DNA from: an uncultured Eubacteriales bacterium
GTDB taxonomy: Bacteria; Bacillota; Clostridia; Christensenellales; Aristaeellaceae
DNA: 11,461 nucleotides
Direction of reading: 5' to 3'
NCBI GenBank assembly: GCA_900542445.1
Contig: UQNN01000032.1
Span: forward strand, 1-11,461
The notes under the pieces were generated by a model. That model ran no database searches. It was given only the letters and a program-made list of their open reading frames with translations, and had not been told where the DNA came from. The position numbers and the translations under genes are program-made. The number at the start of each line of letters is the position of its first letter. The stretch's first letter is position 1. Shown one piece after another: positions 1-7,272 of this stretch.

Positions 1-51
1 CCCCGCCGATCGAGGACTGAAACCAGGTCCTTTAACACATTCAATAATCGA
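1..51. other. Left-edge sequence without a recognisable gene
   Basis: There is no open frame or RNA gene that I recognise. A weak inverted repeat, AGGAC (13-17) with GTCCT (27-31), is present but has no T run of its own. This is probably the 3' flank of whatever lies to the left. Confidence 0.3.
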
Positions 52-106
52 CTATAAAAAGCGGAGCGCTTCACCCTTGAAAAAGGGAAGCGCTCCGCTT
101 TTATAG
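52..106. terminator. Strong hairpin, probably a bidirectional terminator
   Basis: A 20-base-pair inverted repeat (arms 52-72 and 87-106, with one extra A in the left arm) has a 14-base loop. Its GC core is GCGGAGCGCTTC, and each arm is flanked by an A or T run. Read leftward it starts 5 bases after the stop codon of the DUF6062-like gene and ends in a T run. Read rightward it also ends in TTTT, so it could serve an unseen gene to the left as well. The form is that of a Rho-independent terminator. Termination in both directions is inferred. Confidence 0.85.
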
Positions 107-111
107 ATCTG

Positions 112-873
112 TCAATCGTTATGCGCGGGCATTTTTGCCTCTTCACCAACGCATGCGCCCATCAGTTTGTTGATGGAGCGTTCCACCGCATCGCGGCTGT
201 TTCCCCAGGGCTTGTCGGCATTGCGGAAATCATATTTGAGCGTGAACCATTCCAGCTCTTTTGAAAGGCGTTCCAGATTCGGCAGTTCCACGGCGGCAAC
301 GGCTTTGGCAAACGCGTCAGCCTGCGCAGCGGGAAGCGTTTTTTGCGCCAGATCGAGCACAAGGGCCAGGTGCGGCAGGCAGAACCCCTTTGAGCTGTCA
401 AACATCCGCTGAAATTCGGCGTTCGTGCCATAAAGCTGGGCGATGGTGTACGCGTAGCGGCTGACCGTACTGTCCACCTGCTCGCAGATGACGCAGCCGG
501 AAAGGCGCTTACGGATTTTTGCCGCGCGGGTTTCTTCACTTTTGCCGCTGCGAAATGCGGCCAGCAGTCCCTTTTGGCTTCCGTCGTCGGATAAAATGGT
601 TTTGAGGTCGCGCGTGACTTGCTGCATATGTGTGTGGGTCATCAGCGCGAGGCCGAGCCGATTGCGGCGCTCAAACATCAGCTCAAAATGCCGCGTGCAG
701 AAGCCGACTTCATTGGTTTTGACCCGGCAGTCCGGCTCCATATACGCCGCGCCGAGCATGCTGTCCACATATTGATCTTCGCAGCTGATGCGCAGACGGC
801 AGAGCGGACATTCGCCATTTTCGCGATACGCGTCTAGAACGGGCAGGGTATCCAGCGTATATTTCATCTTCAT
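112..873 (-). CDS. DUF6062-like protein with two CxxC...CxxxH modules
   Basis: Cytosolic protein of 253 residues with no signal peptide or membrane segment. It resembles the DUF6062 family of Firmicutes, whose function is unknown to me. Two similar halves are visible. The first has C22-P-L-C25, then 33 residues later G-F-C59-T-R-H62. The second has C127-V-I-C130, then 34 residues later G-F-C165-L-P-H168. Each half would make a CCCH metal site, probably zinc, so the protein looks like an internal duplication; the binding is inferred. The rest is mostly helical and charged. The start is uncertain: GAGGTG lies only 1 base before the first ATG (873) but 7 bases before the ATG two codons later (867), so a 251-residue product is equally likely. 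It is transcribed away from the SPOR-like gene and ends in a strong hairpin. Confidence 0.85.
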   Translation of the reverse strand: MKMKYTLDTLPVLDAYRENGECPLCRLRISCEDQYVDSMLGAAYMEPDCRVKTNEVGFCTRHFELMFERRNRLGLALMTHTHMQQVTRDLKTILSDDGSQKGLLAAFRSGKSEETRAAKIRKRLSGCVICEQVDSTVSRYAYTIAQLYGTNAEFQRMFDSSKGFCLPHLALVLDLAQKTLPAAQADAFAKAVAAVELPNLERLSKELEWFTLKYDFRNADKPWGNSRDAVERSINKLMGACVGEEAKMPAHND

Positions 874-895
874 TCACCTCATACTGGGTTAAGGG

Positions 896-925
896 ATAAT
901 TCGGCGGCGGGCCTCATAGGCTCAA
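896..925 (-). promoter_or_regulatory. Possible promoter of the DUF6062-like gene
   Basis: On the minus strand TTGAGC (925-920) is followed after 18 bases by AATTAT (901-896), about 23 bases before the start codon. The -10 match is weak. The same spot read rightward gives GATAAT (895-900), which could be a -10 for the divergent SPOR-like gene, but it lacks a good -35. Confidence 0.3.
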
Positions 926-947
926 GGGCGAAACGGAGGGGAAGCGG

Positions 948-1676
948 ATGGCAAAGCGGCGGCTCACCAGCAGGCAGAAGCGCCAGCGCACAAGGAAAAT
1001 CCGAAACCGGGTGATTCTGACATTGGCGTTGCTGGCGCTTGCGTCGGCGGCAATGGCGCCGGAACTGCGGGCATACCTGACGGCGAAAATCCACAGCGGC
1101 GTGCAGGCGTTCGCCGATTTGCGCACGAGTGAAATCGATCTTGTTCTGCCTGAAAAAAAGATAGCGCTGCTTCAACTCGGCGTGTTTGACAACGGGGAGA
1201 GCGCGCAGAGTGAGCGTGCGCGGCTGGCCGGGCTGGGCGTGCCATGCGCCGTCTGGCAGGATGCGCGCATGCGGCTGATTGCGGATGCGGCGTCCAAACG
1301 GGAAACGCTTACGGATGCGGCGGCGCAAGGTATGGCCTGTTTTATCGCCGAAGAGACGCTTGCGCGCGTCGATGTCAGCCTGAGTGCCGGAGAAAGCGAC
1401 GCGCAGACAGCGGCAGAGCTGCTGCATCTGCCGGATGAAACGCTTTTCCGGCTGGAGGAAGACGAAACGCTGAGCGACATCCTTGCCGATGTGCAGACGC
1501 GGGCGCGCCGGGCGGTTTCGGCCCATCCGGAAAACACGCTGTATACTCAGCTGGCGCAGAGTCTTGTCAACTGGTGCGCGCTGATGGAAGAAACGCCGAC
1601 GGGCATGCGTCCCTATGCGCGGGCGACGATGGCGCTGCTCTGCCGGGAATTGCGGCGGGCACTGGTGAATCAGTAA
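948..1676 (+). CDS. Membrane-anchored protein with SPOR-like segment
   Basis: The protein has 242 residues. A very basic N-terminus (residues 2-20, rich in K and R) precedes one hydrophobic segment at about 21-38, giving a single-pass protein with its body outside the membrane by the positive-inside rule. Residues about 71-113 (IALLQLGVFDNGESAQ, then ARLAGLGVPC, then MRLIADA) follow the pattern of SPOR domains, which bind peptidoglycan lacking stem peptides at division sites. The match is partial and the domain call is by eye. The C-terminal half (about 150-242) is helical and unrecognised. GGAGGG at 935-940 sits 7 bases before the ATG, which supports this start. Its last 7 bases overlap the end of the convergent COG2509 gene, and no terminator lies between them. 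A role in envelope or division is a guess. Confidence 0.8.
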   Translation: MAKRRLTSRQKRQRTRKIRNRVILTLALLALASAAMAPELRAYLTAKIHSGVQAFADLRTSEIDLVLPEKKIALLQLGVFDNGESAQSERARLAGLGVPCAVWQDARMRLIADAASKRETLTDAAAQGMACFIAEETLARVDVSLSAGESDAQTAAELLHLPDETLFRLEEDETLSDILADVQTRARRAVSAHPENTLYTQLAQSLVNWCALMEETPTGMRPYARATMALLCRELRRALVNQ

Positions 1677-3280
1677 GCTTTAAGTATGGCTTCCGCGCAG
1701 CGCACGCCGTCCACTGCGGCGGAAGTAATGCCGCCCGCATAGCCAGCGCCCTCGCCGCAAGGGTACAGCCCCAGCGTGCTGACGCTTTGGAAGGTTTCGT
1801 CGCGGGAGATGCGAACGGGCGAGGAAGAGCGCGTTTCCGGACCGGTGAGTACCGCGTCGGGCAGGTCAAAGCCGCGCAGACGGCGGCCCAACAGCGGAAG
1901 CGCTTCGCGCATTGCTCCGATGAGCGGCGCGGGCAGAAGTTCGGCCAGATCACAGGGGACGACGCCCGGCTTGTAGCTCGGCTCGACAACGCCCAGTTTG
2001 CCGCTTGCGCGGCCGGAAAGCAGATCGCCGACGGTCTGGCAGGGAGCCTTGCCGCTTCTGCCGCCCAGCACGAAGGCGCGGCGCTCAATTTCCCGCTGAA
2101 GGAACATGCCCGCCAGCGGATGCTCGCTGCCAAAATCCTCCGGGCCGACGCCTACGAGCAGCGCGCTGTTGGCGTTTGCGCCGTCGCGGGCGTAATAACT
2201 CATGCCGTTGGTGACGACGCTGTCCGGTTCGCTGGCCGCCGCGACAACTGTGCCGCCCGGACACATGCAGAACGTATACACACTGCGGCCGCCTGGCAGA
2301 TGAAGTGCCAGCTTGTAATCTGCCGCACCCAGCGCCGGATGGCTGGCCGCTACGCCGTACTGCGAAGCGTTGATGAGGCTTTGCGGATGCTCGATGCGCG
2401 CACCGATGGAGAAGGGCTTTTGCACCAGCGTGATGCCGCCTGCCAGCAGCGATTCAAACGTATCGCGGGCGCTGTGGCCGATGGCGAGGATCACGGACTC
2501 GGCGGGCAGCTCCTGTTCGCCCTGCGCGTCGATATAGCGGACGGCGGTGACATGGCCGTTTGAATGCAGCACGCTTGTCAGCCGCGTGCCGAAGCGCACT
2601 TCGCCGCCCAGTTCGAGAATGCGCATGCGCATGGCTTTGACCACGCCGCAGAGCTTATCTGTGCCGATGTGCGGCTTTGCGTCGATGAGAATGTCATGCG
2701 GCGCGCCGAAACGGACGAAAGTGCGCAGAATATGTTCGCCGCGCGGGTCTTTCGTGCCGGTGTTGAGCTTGCCGTCGGAGAACGTGCCCGCGCCGCCCTC
2801 GCCGAACTGCACATTGGAAGACGGGGAGAAAGCCTCCGCGCCGCGCGACCAGTAAGCGTGAACGTCGCGGGTGCGGATATCCACATCCTGACCGCGCTCA
2901 AGCACGATGGGGCATGCGCCTGCTTCGGCCAGCGTCAGCGCGGCGAACAGCCCGGCCGGGCCGAAACCGACGACAATCAGGCGGACGGCGGGCGCACGTT
3001 CGAGCTTTATAACAGCGGGCGGCGTGTAAGGCGCGGCTAATCCGCCGACGGAGGGCGTCAGCCGCGCGGCAATGCGCTTTTCATCCTGCGGATTTTTGAG
3101 CGTCACATCCAGGGCGACGACGAAACAAACGTCGTTTTTTTTGCGCGCATCGACGCTCTTTTTACTGATTTCACAACGCTCGACAGCGCTTTGCGAAACG
3201 CCCAATGCCTTGGCCGCCGCCTGAATCAGTGATTTACTGTGATAGGAAAGAGGCAGTTTGATATTATGAAGCCTAAGCAT
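1670..3280 (-). CDS. FAD-dependent dehydrogenase, COG2509 type
   Basis: The product is a 536-residue flavoprotein of the uncharacterised NAD(P)/FAD-dependent oxidoreductase group COG2509. An N-terminal region of about 95 residues, typical of this group, precedes the Rossmann motif VVGFGPAGLFAAL (G105, G107 and G110). E128 (VLERG) is placed to bind the FAD ribose. A following GEGGAGTFSDGKLNTG stretch is characteristic. The C-terminal FAD-contact motif is YPCGEGAGYAGGITSAAVDG (about 506-525). The substrate is not known. The frame stays open 24 codons upstream, but GGAGG at 3291-3287 is 6 bases before the ATG at 3280, and the extension would run into the upstream gene. The upstream BaiN-type gene ends 2 bases before this start, so the two form an operon and are probably translationally coupled. 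The 3' end overlaps the convergent SPOR-like gene by 7 bases. Confidence 0.9.
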   Translation of the reverse strand: MLRLHNIKLPLSYHSKSLIQAAAKALGVSQSAVERCEISKKSVDARKKNDVCFVVALDVTLKNPQDEKRIAARLTPSVGGLAAPYTPPAVIKLERAPAVRLIVVGFGPAGLFAALTLAEAGACPIVLERGQDVDIRTRDVHAYWSRGAEAFSPSSNVQFGEGGAGTFSDGKLNTGTKDPRGEHILRTFVRFGAPHDILIDAKPHIGTDKLCGVVKAMRMRILELGGEVRFGTRLTSVLHSNGHVTAVRYIDAQGEQELPAESVILAIGHSARDTFESLLAGGITLVQKPFSIGARIEHPQSLINASQYGVAASHPALGAADYKLALHLPGGRSVYTFCMCPGGTVVAAASEPDSVVTNGMSYYARDGANANSALLVGVGPEDFGSEHPLAGMFLQREIERRAFVLGGRSGKAPCQTVGDLLSGRASGKLGVVEPSYKPGVVPCDLAELLPAPLIGAMREALPLLGRRLRGFDLPDAVLTGPETRSSSPVRISRDETFQSVSTLGLYPCGEGAGYAGGITSAAVDGVRCAEAILKAY

Positions 3281-3282
3281 GA

Positions 3283-4500
3283 TTATCCTCCGATCGCCTT
3301 TGCCGCTGTCAGCGCGCTGGCAAAAGCAAAATGCAAATTGTAGCCGCCGCACGGTCCGTCTACGTCCAGGAGTTCGCCGATCATGTGCAGGCCGTCGAAC
3401 AGGCGGGAAGCCATCGTCAGCGGATCAACATCCGCAAGCGATACGCCGCCGCGCGTGACCTGCGCGTTCGCAAAGCCCTGGGTGCCCGTAACAACCAGCG
3501 GGAAAGCGGAAAGCGCGCGGCAAAGCGCGTTTTTTTCATCAACGGAAAGCATGGCTGCGTCCATGTCTGGCGAAAGGCGCGCTTCCCGGATGATCGTCTG
3601 GGCCAGCAGGCGCGGCAGAACGCCTGTCGTCAGCATCAGCAGGGAAACGGGCGAAAGCTGCTTTATGCGCGCGTCCAGCCACGGGCGGATGGACGCGACC
3701 TCCGGCAGAAAATTGATGGAAAGACGAACGTCGCGCTTTTGCGCCAGCGCGGGCGCGACCTCGCGGGAAAGCTGGAAGACGCAGACGCCCGATACGCCGT
3801 AATCCGTCAGCAACAGCTCGCCGACTTCCTCTGCGGCAGGCGTTCCGTCGATGAGCAGGGTCAGTCTGGCCTGTGTGCGGATGCCCTTCAACCCTTTGAG
3901 CGCGGGATGGATGCATTTGAGCTGAACCAGCGCGGGATAGAGCGGCGTGATTTCGTGGCCGAGCGACTGCATGAGCCGTGCGCCCGTGCCGTCCGTGCCC
4001 ATCGACGGCGCGGCGCTTCCACCCATCGCGGCGATGACGTGCGGGGCGAAAAGACCCGAACCGTCTGCCAGCTGCACCGACCAGCCGCCGCGGCGGGAGG
4101 GCGTCAGCGCGACAGCTTCCGTATCCGTCAGCAGGGTGACGGATGTGCGTTCGCAGGCCATTCGCAGCACGTCGAGGACAGCGGAAGCGGCCATTGTGCG
4201 CGGATAGACGCGGTCATCCTCCACGGCGGTCATCAGGCCGAGCGAAGAAAAGAACGCGGCCACTTCGCTGGGCGGCGTGACGGCGTACATCTGTTCAACA
4301 AACGGCGCGGCCTTGCCGTAATGCGCGGCCTTCATATCCAAGTTGGACAGGTTGCAGCGGCCGTTGCCTGTCGCCAGCAGTTTTTTGCCTACGCGCGGCA
4401 GACGTTCTACGACCGTGACGTGGAGCCTTCTGCGGCCCAGCGCAGCGGCGGCGCACAGGCCGCCTGCCCCGCCGCCTAAAATCACGCAATCGGTTTGCAT
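3283..4500 (-). CDS. BaiN/HI0933-family NAD(P)/FAD-dependent oxidoreductase
   Basis: This 405-residue flavoprotein belongs to the HI0933/BaiN family (COG2081). The dinucleotide motif VILGGGAGGL (G9, G11 and G14) is followed by E32 in VVER and by the family signature GKKLLATGNGRCNLSN (38-53). The middle has AMGGSAAPSMGTDGTG. The C-terminus has the diagnostic GELLDVDGPCGGYNLHFAFAS. Some clostridial members (BaiN) are linked to bile acid 7-dehydroxylation, but the family is widespread in bacteria that do not make secondary bile acids. No other bai gene is present here, so I would not infer that activity. The ATG at 4500 is chosen because GGAGG at 4513-4509 is 8 bases upstream; a TTG at 4515 would swallow that site. 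It is the first gene of an operon with the COG2509 flavoprotein. Confidence 0.92.
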   Translation of the reverse strand: MQTDCVILGGGAGGLCAAAALGRRRLHVTVVERLPRVGKKLLATGNGRCNLSNLDMKAAHYGKAAPFVEQMYAVTPPSEVAAFFSSLGLMTAVEDDRVYPRTMAASAVLDVLRMACERTSVTLLTDTEAVALTPSRRGGWSVQLADGSGLFAPHVIAAMGGSAAPSMGTDGTGARLMQSLGHEITPLYPALVQLKCIHPALKGLKGIRTQARLTLLIDGTPAAEEVGELLLTDYGVSGVCVFQLSREVAPALAQKRDVRLSINFLPEVASIRPWLDARIKQLSPVSLLMLTTGVLPRLLAQTIIREARLSPDMDAAMLSVDEKNALCRALSAFPLVVTGTQGFANAQVTRGGVSLADVDPLTMASRLFDGLHMIGELLDVDGPCGGYNLHFAFASALTAAKAIGG

Positions 4501-4531
4501 GAAACCATCCTCCAAAGCATCAATTCGATTT

Positions 4532-4540
4532 ATTATAACA
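4532..4540 (-). promoter_or_regulatory. Extended -10 promoter of the flavoprotein operon
   Basis: On the minus strand TGTTATAAT forms an extended -10 (TG at 4540-4539, TATAAT at 4537-4532). The predicted start of transcription is near 4525, leaving a leader of about 25 bases before the ATG at 4500. No good -35 is seen, as is usual for extended -10 promoters. Confidence 0.6.
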
Positions 4541-4569
4541 TAGACAAAGGGAAAAACACAATGCGCGGC

Positions 4570-4598
4570 TTGATGGATGCTTCAAACCGTGCTAGACT
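4570..4598 (+). promoter_or_regulatory. Promoter of the Nudix gene
   Basis: TTGATG (4570-4575), a 17-base spacer and TAGACT (4593-4598) match the housekeeping promoter pattern with ideal spacing. Transcription would start near 4605, about 35 bases before the ATG at 4640. It is divergent from the flavoprotein operon promoter, about 35 bases away. Confidence 0.55.
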
Positions 4599-4639
4599 GA
4601 AAGCGGCAGAACGTTTAAATACGGAAAGGGATGAACGAC

Positions 4640-5098
4640 ATGCAGACAACGCTTTGTTATATTGAAAGGGAAGGACGCACCCTGATGCTCCACCGGGTCA
4701 AAAAGAAAAACGATATGAACCATGACAAGTGGCTGGGCGTGGGCGGCAAGTTTGAGCCGGGCGAAAGTCCGGAAGAATGTATGCTTCGCGAAGTGAGAGA
4801 GGAAACGGGGCTGACGCTGACACGCTGGGCGTATCGGGGCATTGTGACGTTTGTCTCCGGCGGCTACTGCGAATATATGCACCTGTTTACCGCTGACAGA
4901 TTTGAAGGGGCGCTTCGCGACTGCGATGAGGGCGCTCTGGAATGGGTGGATACGGACAGGCTGACGGAATTGCCGATTTGGGAGGGCGATAAGGTTTTTC
5001 TGCGCCTGCTGAGCGAAAAAGAGCCGTTCTTCTCGCTCAAACTGGTTTACGAGGAAGAACGGCTTATTCATGCGGTTTTAAACGGAAAGGCGATTTAA
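4640..5098 (+). CDS. Nudix hydrolase (MutT-like, 8-oxo-dGTP diphosphatase type)
   Basis: The protein has 152 residues and a complete Nudix box Gx5Ex7REUxEExGU: G36, E42, then R50-E51-V52-R53-E54-E55-T56-G57-L58. The glutamates bind the magnesium used to cleave a nucleoside diphosphate linkage. The N-terminus (TTLCYIEREGRTLMLHR) is typical of bacterial proteins annotated as 8-oxo-dGTP diphosphatase, but the true substrate of such proteins is often untested. Two in-frame ATGs exist. The first (4631) directly abuts the AAAGGG motif; the second (4640) lies 9 bases past it and gives the usual family N-terminus, so I chose the second. The TAA overlaps the end of the convergent ygiQ gene by 4 bases, with no terminator between. 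Confidence 0.9.
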   Translation: MQTTLCYIEREGRTLMLHRVKKKNDMNHDKWLGVGGKFEPGESPEECMLREVREETGLTLTRWAYRGIVTFVSGGYCEYMHLFTADRFEGALRDCDEGALEWVDTDRLTELPIWEGDKVFLRLLSEKEPFFSLKLVYEEERLIHAVLNGKAI

Positions 5099-7125
5099 CG
5101 CGGCTTGCGGTTCACGCCGCCTGTTTTTTGTGCCGAACGGTTCCTCTGTGCGGGGCGGCTGGTTGGCTTTGCATTATTTTTGTCGTAGGCGGACGCAGTT
5201 CTGCTTTTCGCGGCGGGATGGGTGTCCGAACGCGCGGATGACTTGGGTGCGCGGCCTTCGCGCATCTCGCGGCGCTCTTCACGTTCTTTGCGTTCGCGGC
5301 GAATCTGCGCGTATTCGTGCGCGGTCTTTACGCCTTCCGGCGGAACAAGGCACTCGCGGCCTGTGCCGATCAAATCCTCGCGGTGCGCCTGACGCAGCGC
5401 TTTACGCACAAGATCGAAATTCTGCGGGCGGCGGAATTGCAGCAGTGCGCGCTGCATGGCCTTTTCTTCCGGCGAACGCGGAATGTAGACAGGCTTTCCG
5501 GTGCGCGGGTCAAAGCCCGTATAGAACATGCAGGTGGACAGCGTGCCCGGCGTGGGATAGAAATCCTGCACCTGTTCGGGCTGGTGGTTGATGTCGCGCA
5601 GATATTCGGCCAGCTCGATGGCAGCGGAAAGGTCGCTGCCCGGATGGCTGGAAATCAGATAGGGAACGAGGTACTGTTCCTTGCCGAGTTCCTGATTGAT
5701 TCGTTTATATTTTTCACAAAACGCGTCGTAGACATCGCGTCCCGGCTTGCCCATGACGGCGAGCACCTTCGGGCTGACGTGCTCCGGCGCGACTTTGAGC
5801 TGGCCGCTGACGTGATACTGACACAGCTCGCGGAGAAACGCGTCGGATTTGTCGGCCATGATGTAGTCATAACGCAGACCGGAGCGCACAAACACTTTTT
5901 TAACCTTGGGCAGGGCGCGCACCTCGCGAAGCAGCTTGATGTAATCCGTGTGATCGACGACCATATTCGGGCAGGGCTTGGGGAACAGGCACTGGCGGCC
6001 TGCGCACGTGCCGACTTTGAGCTGCTTATCGCAGGCGGCGCGGCGGAAATTGGCCGTAGGGCCGCCCACATCATGGATGTAACCTTTGAAATTCGGCATC
6101 TGCGTGATGGCCTTCGCTTCATCGATCACGGATTCATGGCTGCGCGTGGTGACAATGCGGCCTTGCAGGAACGTGATGGCGCAGAAGGAACACGAGCCGA
6201 AGCAGCCGCGCGTGTGCGCAATGGAAAACTGCACTTCTTCAATGGCCGGAACACCGCCCAACGCGTCGTAATCAGGATGCCATGTCCGCTGATACGGCAG
6301 GGTATACGAATGATCCAGCTCTTCGCGGGAAAGCGGCATATCCGGCACGGTTTGCACGACATAGCTGTCGCCGTGACGTTGGCTGATGGCATGGCCGCGG
6401 ATCGGGTCCTGCTCGTTATACTGAACGAGAAACGCTTCTCCGTATTTCTTTTTGCTCTTGACGCAGTCTTCATAAGAGGGAATTTCCCTGCTGCCGCGCA
6501 TGGCCGCCGGGGAGAGAAAGCATACGCCGCGCATCTTGGCGCATTCCCATGCGGGCGCGCCGCGGCTCATCCAGTCCGCCGTGACGAGAATGGTACGTTC
6601 GCCCATGCCGAACATCAGCAGATCTGCGCCGGAATCGACCAGAATGCTGGGGCGAACCGCGTCGTCCCAATAATCATAATGGGCAAAGCGTCGCAGAGAG
6701 GCTTCCACACCGCCAATGGCAATCGGAATATCGCCATAGGCTTCGCGAATCAGGCGACAGTAGACGTTGACCGCGCGATCCGGGCGTCTGGCTGCCCTGC
6801 CGCCGGGCGTATATACGTCGGAGGAACGGCGGCGCTTGGCGGCGGTGTAGTGGTTAACCATGCTGTCAATTACGCCGGAAGAGACGAGAAAGCCGTAATT
6901 CGGGCGGCCAAAGCGTTTAAAATCGTTGGTGTTTTTCCAATTCGGCTGGGCGAGCACCGCGACATGGTACCCCGCGGCTTCCAGCGTGCGGACGATGACG
7001 GCCGCGCCGAAGGACGGGTGATCCACATACGCGTCGCCGCTGACATAGACAAAATCCGGCGCGTCCCAGCCGCGCTGGCATATATCCGCGAAAGTTGTCG
7101 GAGGGAAAAGAAGACGATCAGCCAT
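5095..7125 (-). CDS. YgiQ-family radical SAM protein
   Basis: The product has 676 residues. The N-terminal half has the YgiQ pattern (FVYVSGDAYVDHPSFG, then AQPNW, then PIAIGGVEASLRRFAHYDYW). The radical SAM cluster motif CxxxCxxC is C308, C312 and C315 (RGCFGSCSFCAITFLQGR); it would ligate a 4Fe-4S cluster and cleave S-adenosylmethionine. A later cysteine-bearing stretch (TCAGRQCLFPKPCPN) and QVQDFYPTPGTLSTCMFYTG are also family features. The last 75 or so residues are a disordered basic tail rich in R, K and S. The reaction of YgiQ proteins is not established. The frame extends 10 codons upstream, but AAGGAG at 7140-7135 is 9 bases before the ATG at 7125, so this start is preferred. It converges on the Nudix gene and diverges from the TIM-barrel gene. 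Confidence 0.93.
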   Translation of the reverse strand: MADRLLFPPTTFADICQRGWDAPDFVYVSGDAYVDHPSFGAAVIVRTLEAAGYHVAVLAQPNWKNTNDFKRFGRPNYGFLVSSGVIDSMVNHYTAAKRRRSSDVYTPGGRAARRPDRAVNVYCRLIREAYGDIPIAIGGVEASLRRFAHYDYWDDAVRPSILVDSGADLLMFGMGERTILVTADWMSRGAPAWECAKMRGVCFLSPAAMRGSREIPSYEDCVKSKKKYGEAFLVQYNEQDPIRGHAISQRHGDSYVVQTVPDMPLSREELDHSYTLPYQRTWHPDYDALGGVPAIEEVQFSIAHTRGCFGSCSFCAITFLQGRIVTTRSHESVIDEAKAITQMPNFKGYIHDVGGPTANFRRAACDKQLKVGTCAGRQCLFPKPCPNMVVDHTDYIKLLREVRALPKVKKVFVRSGLRYDYIMADKSDAFLRELCQYHVSGQLKVAPEHVSPKVLAVMGKPGRDVYDAFCEKYKRINQELGKEQYLVPYLISSHPGSDLSAAIELAEYLRDINHQPEQVQDFYPTPGTLSTCMFYTGFDPRTGKPVYIPRSPEEKAMQRALLQFRRPQNFDLVRKALRQAHREDLIGTGRECLVPPEGVKTAHEYAQIRRERKEREERREMREGRAPKSSARSDTHPAAKSRTASAYDKNNAKPTSRPAQRNRSAQKTGGVNRKPR

Positions 7126-7172
7126 ATGATGAAACTCCTTACAGGCACAAATCAATTTGAAACGATTGAATT

Positions 7173-7181
7173 ATCATACCA
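7173..7181 (-). promoter_or_regulatory. Extended -10 promoter of the ygiQ-type gene
   Basis: On the minus strand TGGTATGAT (7181-7173) is an extended -10 element about 48 bases before the ATG at 7125. The -35 region is T-rich but does not match the consensus well. Confidence 0.45.
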
Positions 7182-7201
7182 CAGATCGGCGCAAAAAGGA
7201 A

Positions 7202-7231
7202 GTGACATTCCCCGCACGGATGCTGTATAAT
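7202..7231 (+). promoter_or_regulatory. Promoter of the TIM-barrel isomerase gene
   Basis: GTGACA (7202-7207), an 18-base spacer and a perfect TATAAT (7226-7231). Transcription would start near 7238, about 35 bases before the GTG start. Its -35 lies about 20 bases from the -10 of the divergent ygiQ promoter, so the two RNA polymerases could compete. Confidence 0.7.
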
Positions 7232-7272
7232 GAAATATATGCGAAGAAAAAGACGAACGGAGGAACATCGGC

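Noticed and set aside
1574..2563. 329-codon open frame on the plus strand
   Set aside because: It is a shadow overlapping the SPOR-like gene's end and the COG2509 gene. No domain or ribosome binding site supports it.
3281..3352. 24-codon N-terminal extension of the COG2509 gene
   Set aside because: It overlaps the end of the upstream gene, lacks a ribosome binding site, and precedes the normal family N-terminus, which has a good GGAGG in front of it.
3331..4479. 382-codon open frame on the plus strand
   Set aside because: It is a shadow of the BaiN-family gene on the other strand, with no ribosome binding site and biased R/Q/A-rich composition.
3283..4500. Bile acid 7-dehydroxylation gene (baiN)
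   Set aside because: Only the broad HI0933/BaiN family can be supported, and no other bai gene is present in the window.
5317..7230. 637-codon open frame on the plus strand
   Set aside because: It lies antisense to the complete ygiQ-type gene. Its translation has no recognisable domain. Long antisense frames are expected opposite GC-rich genes.
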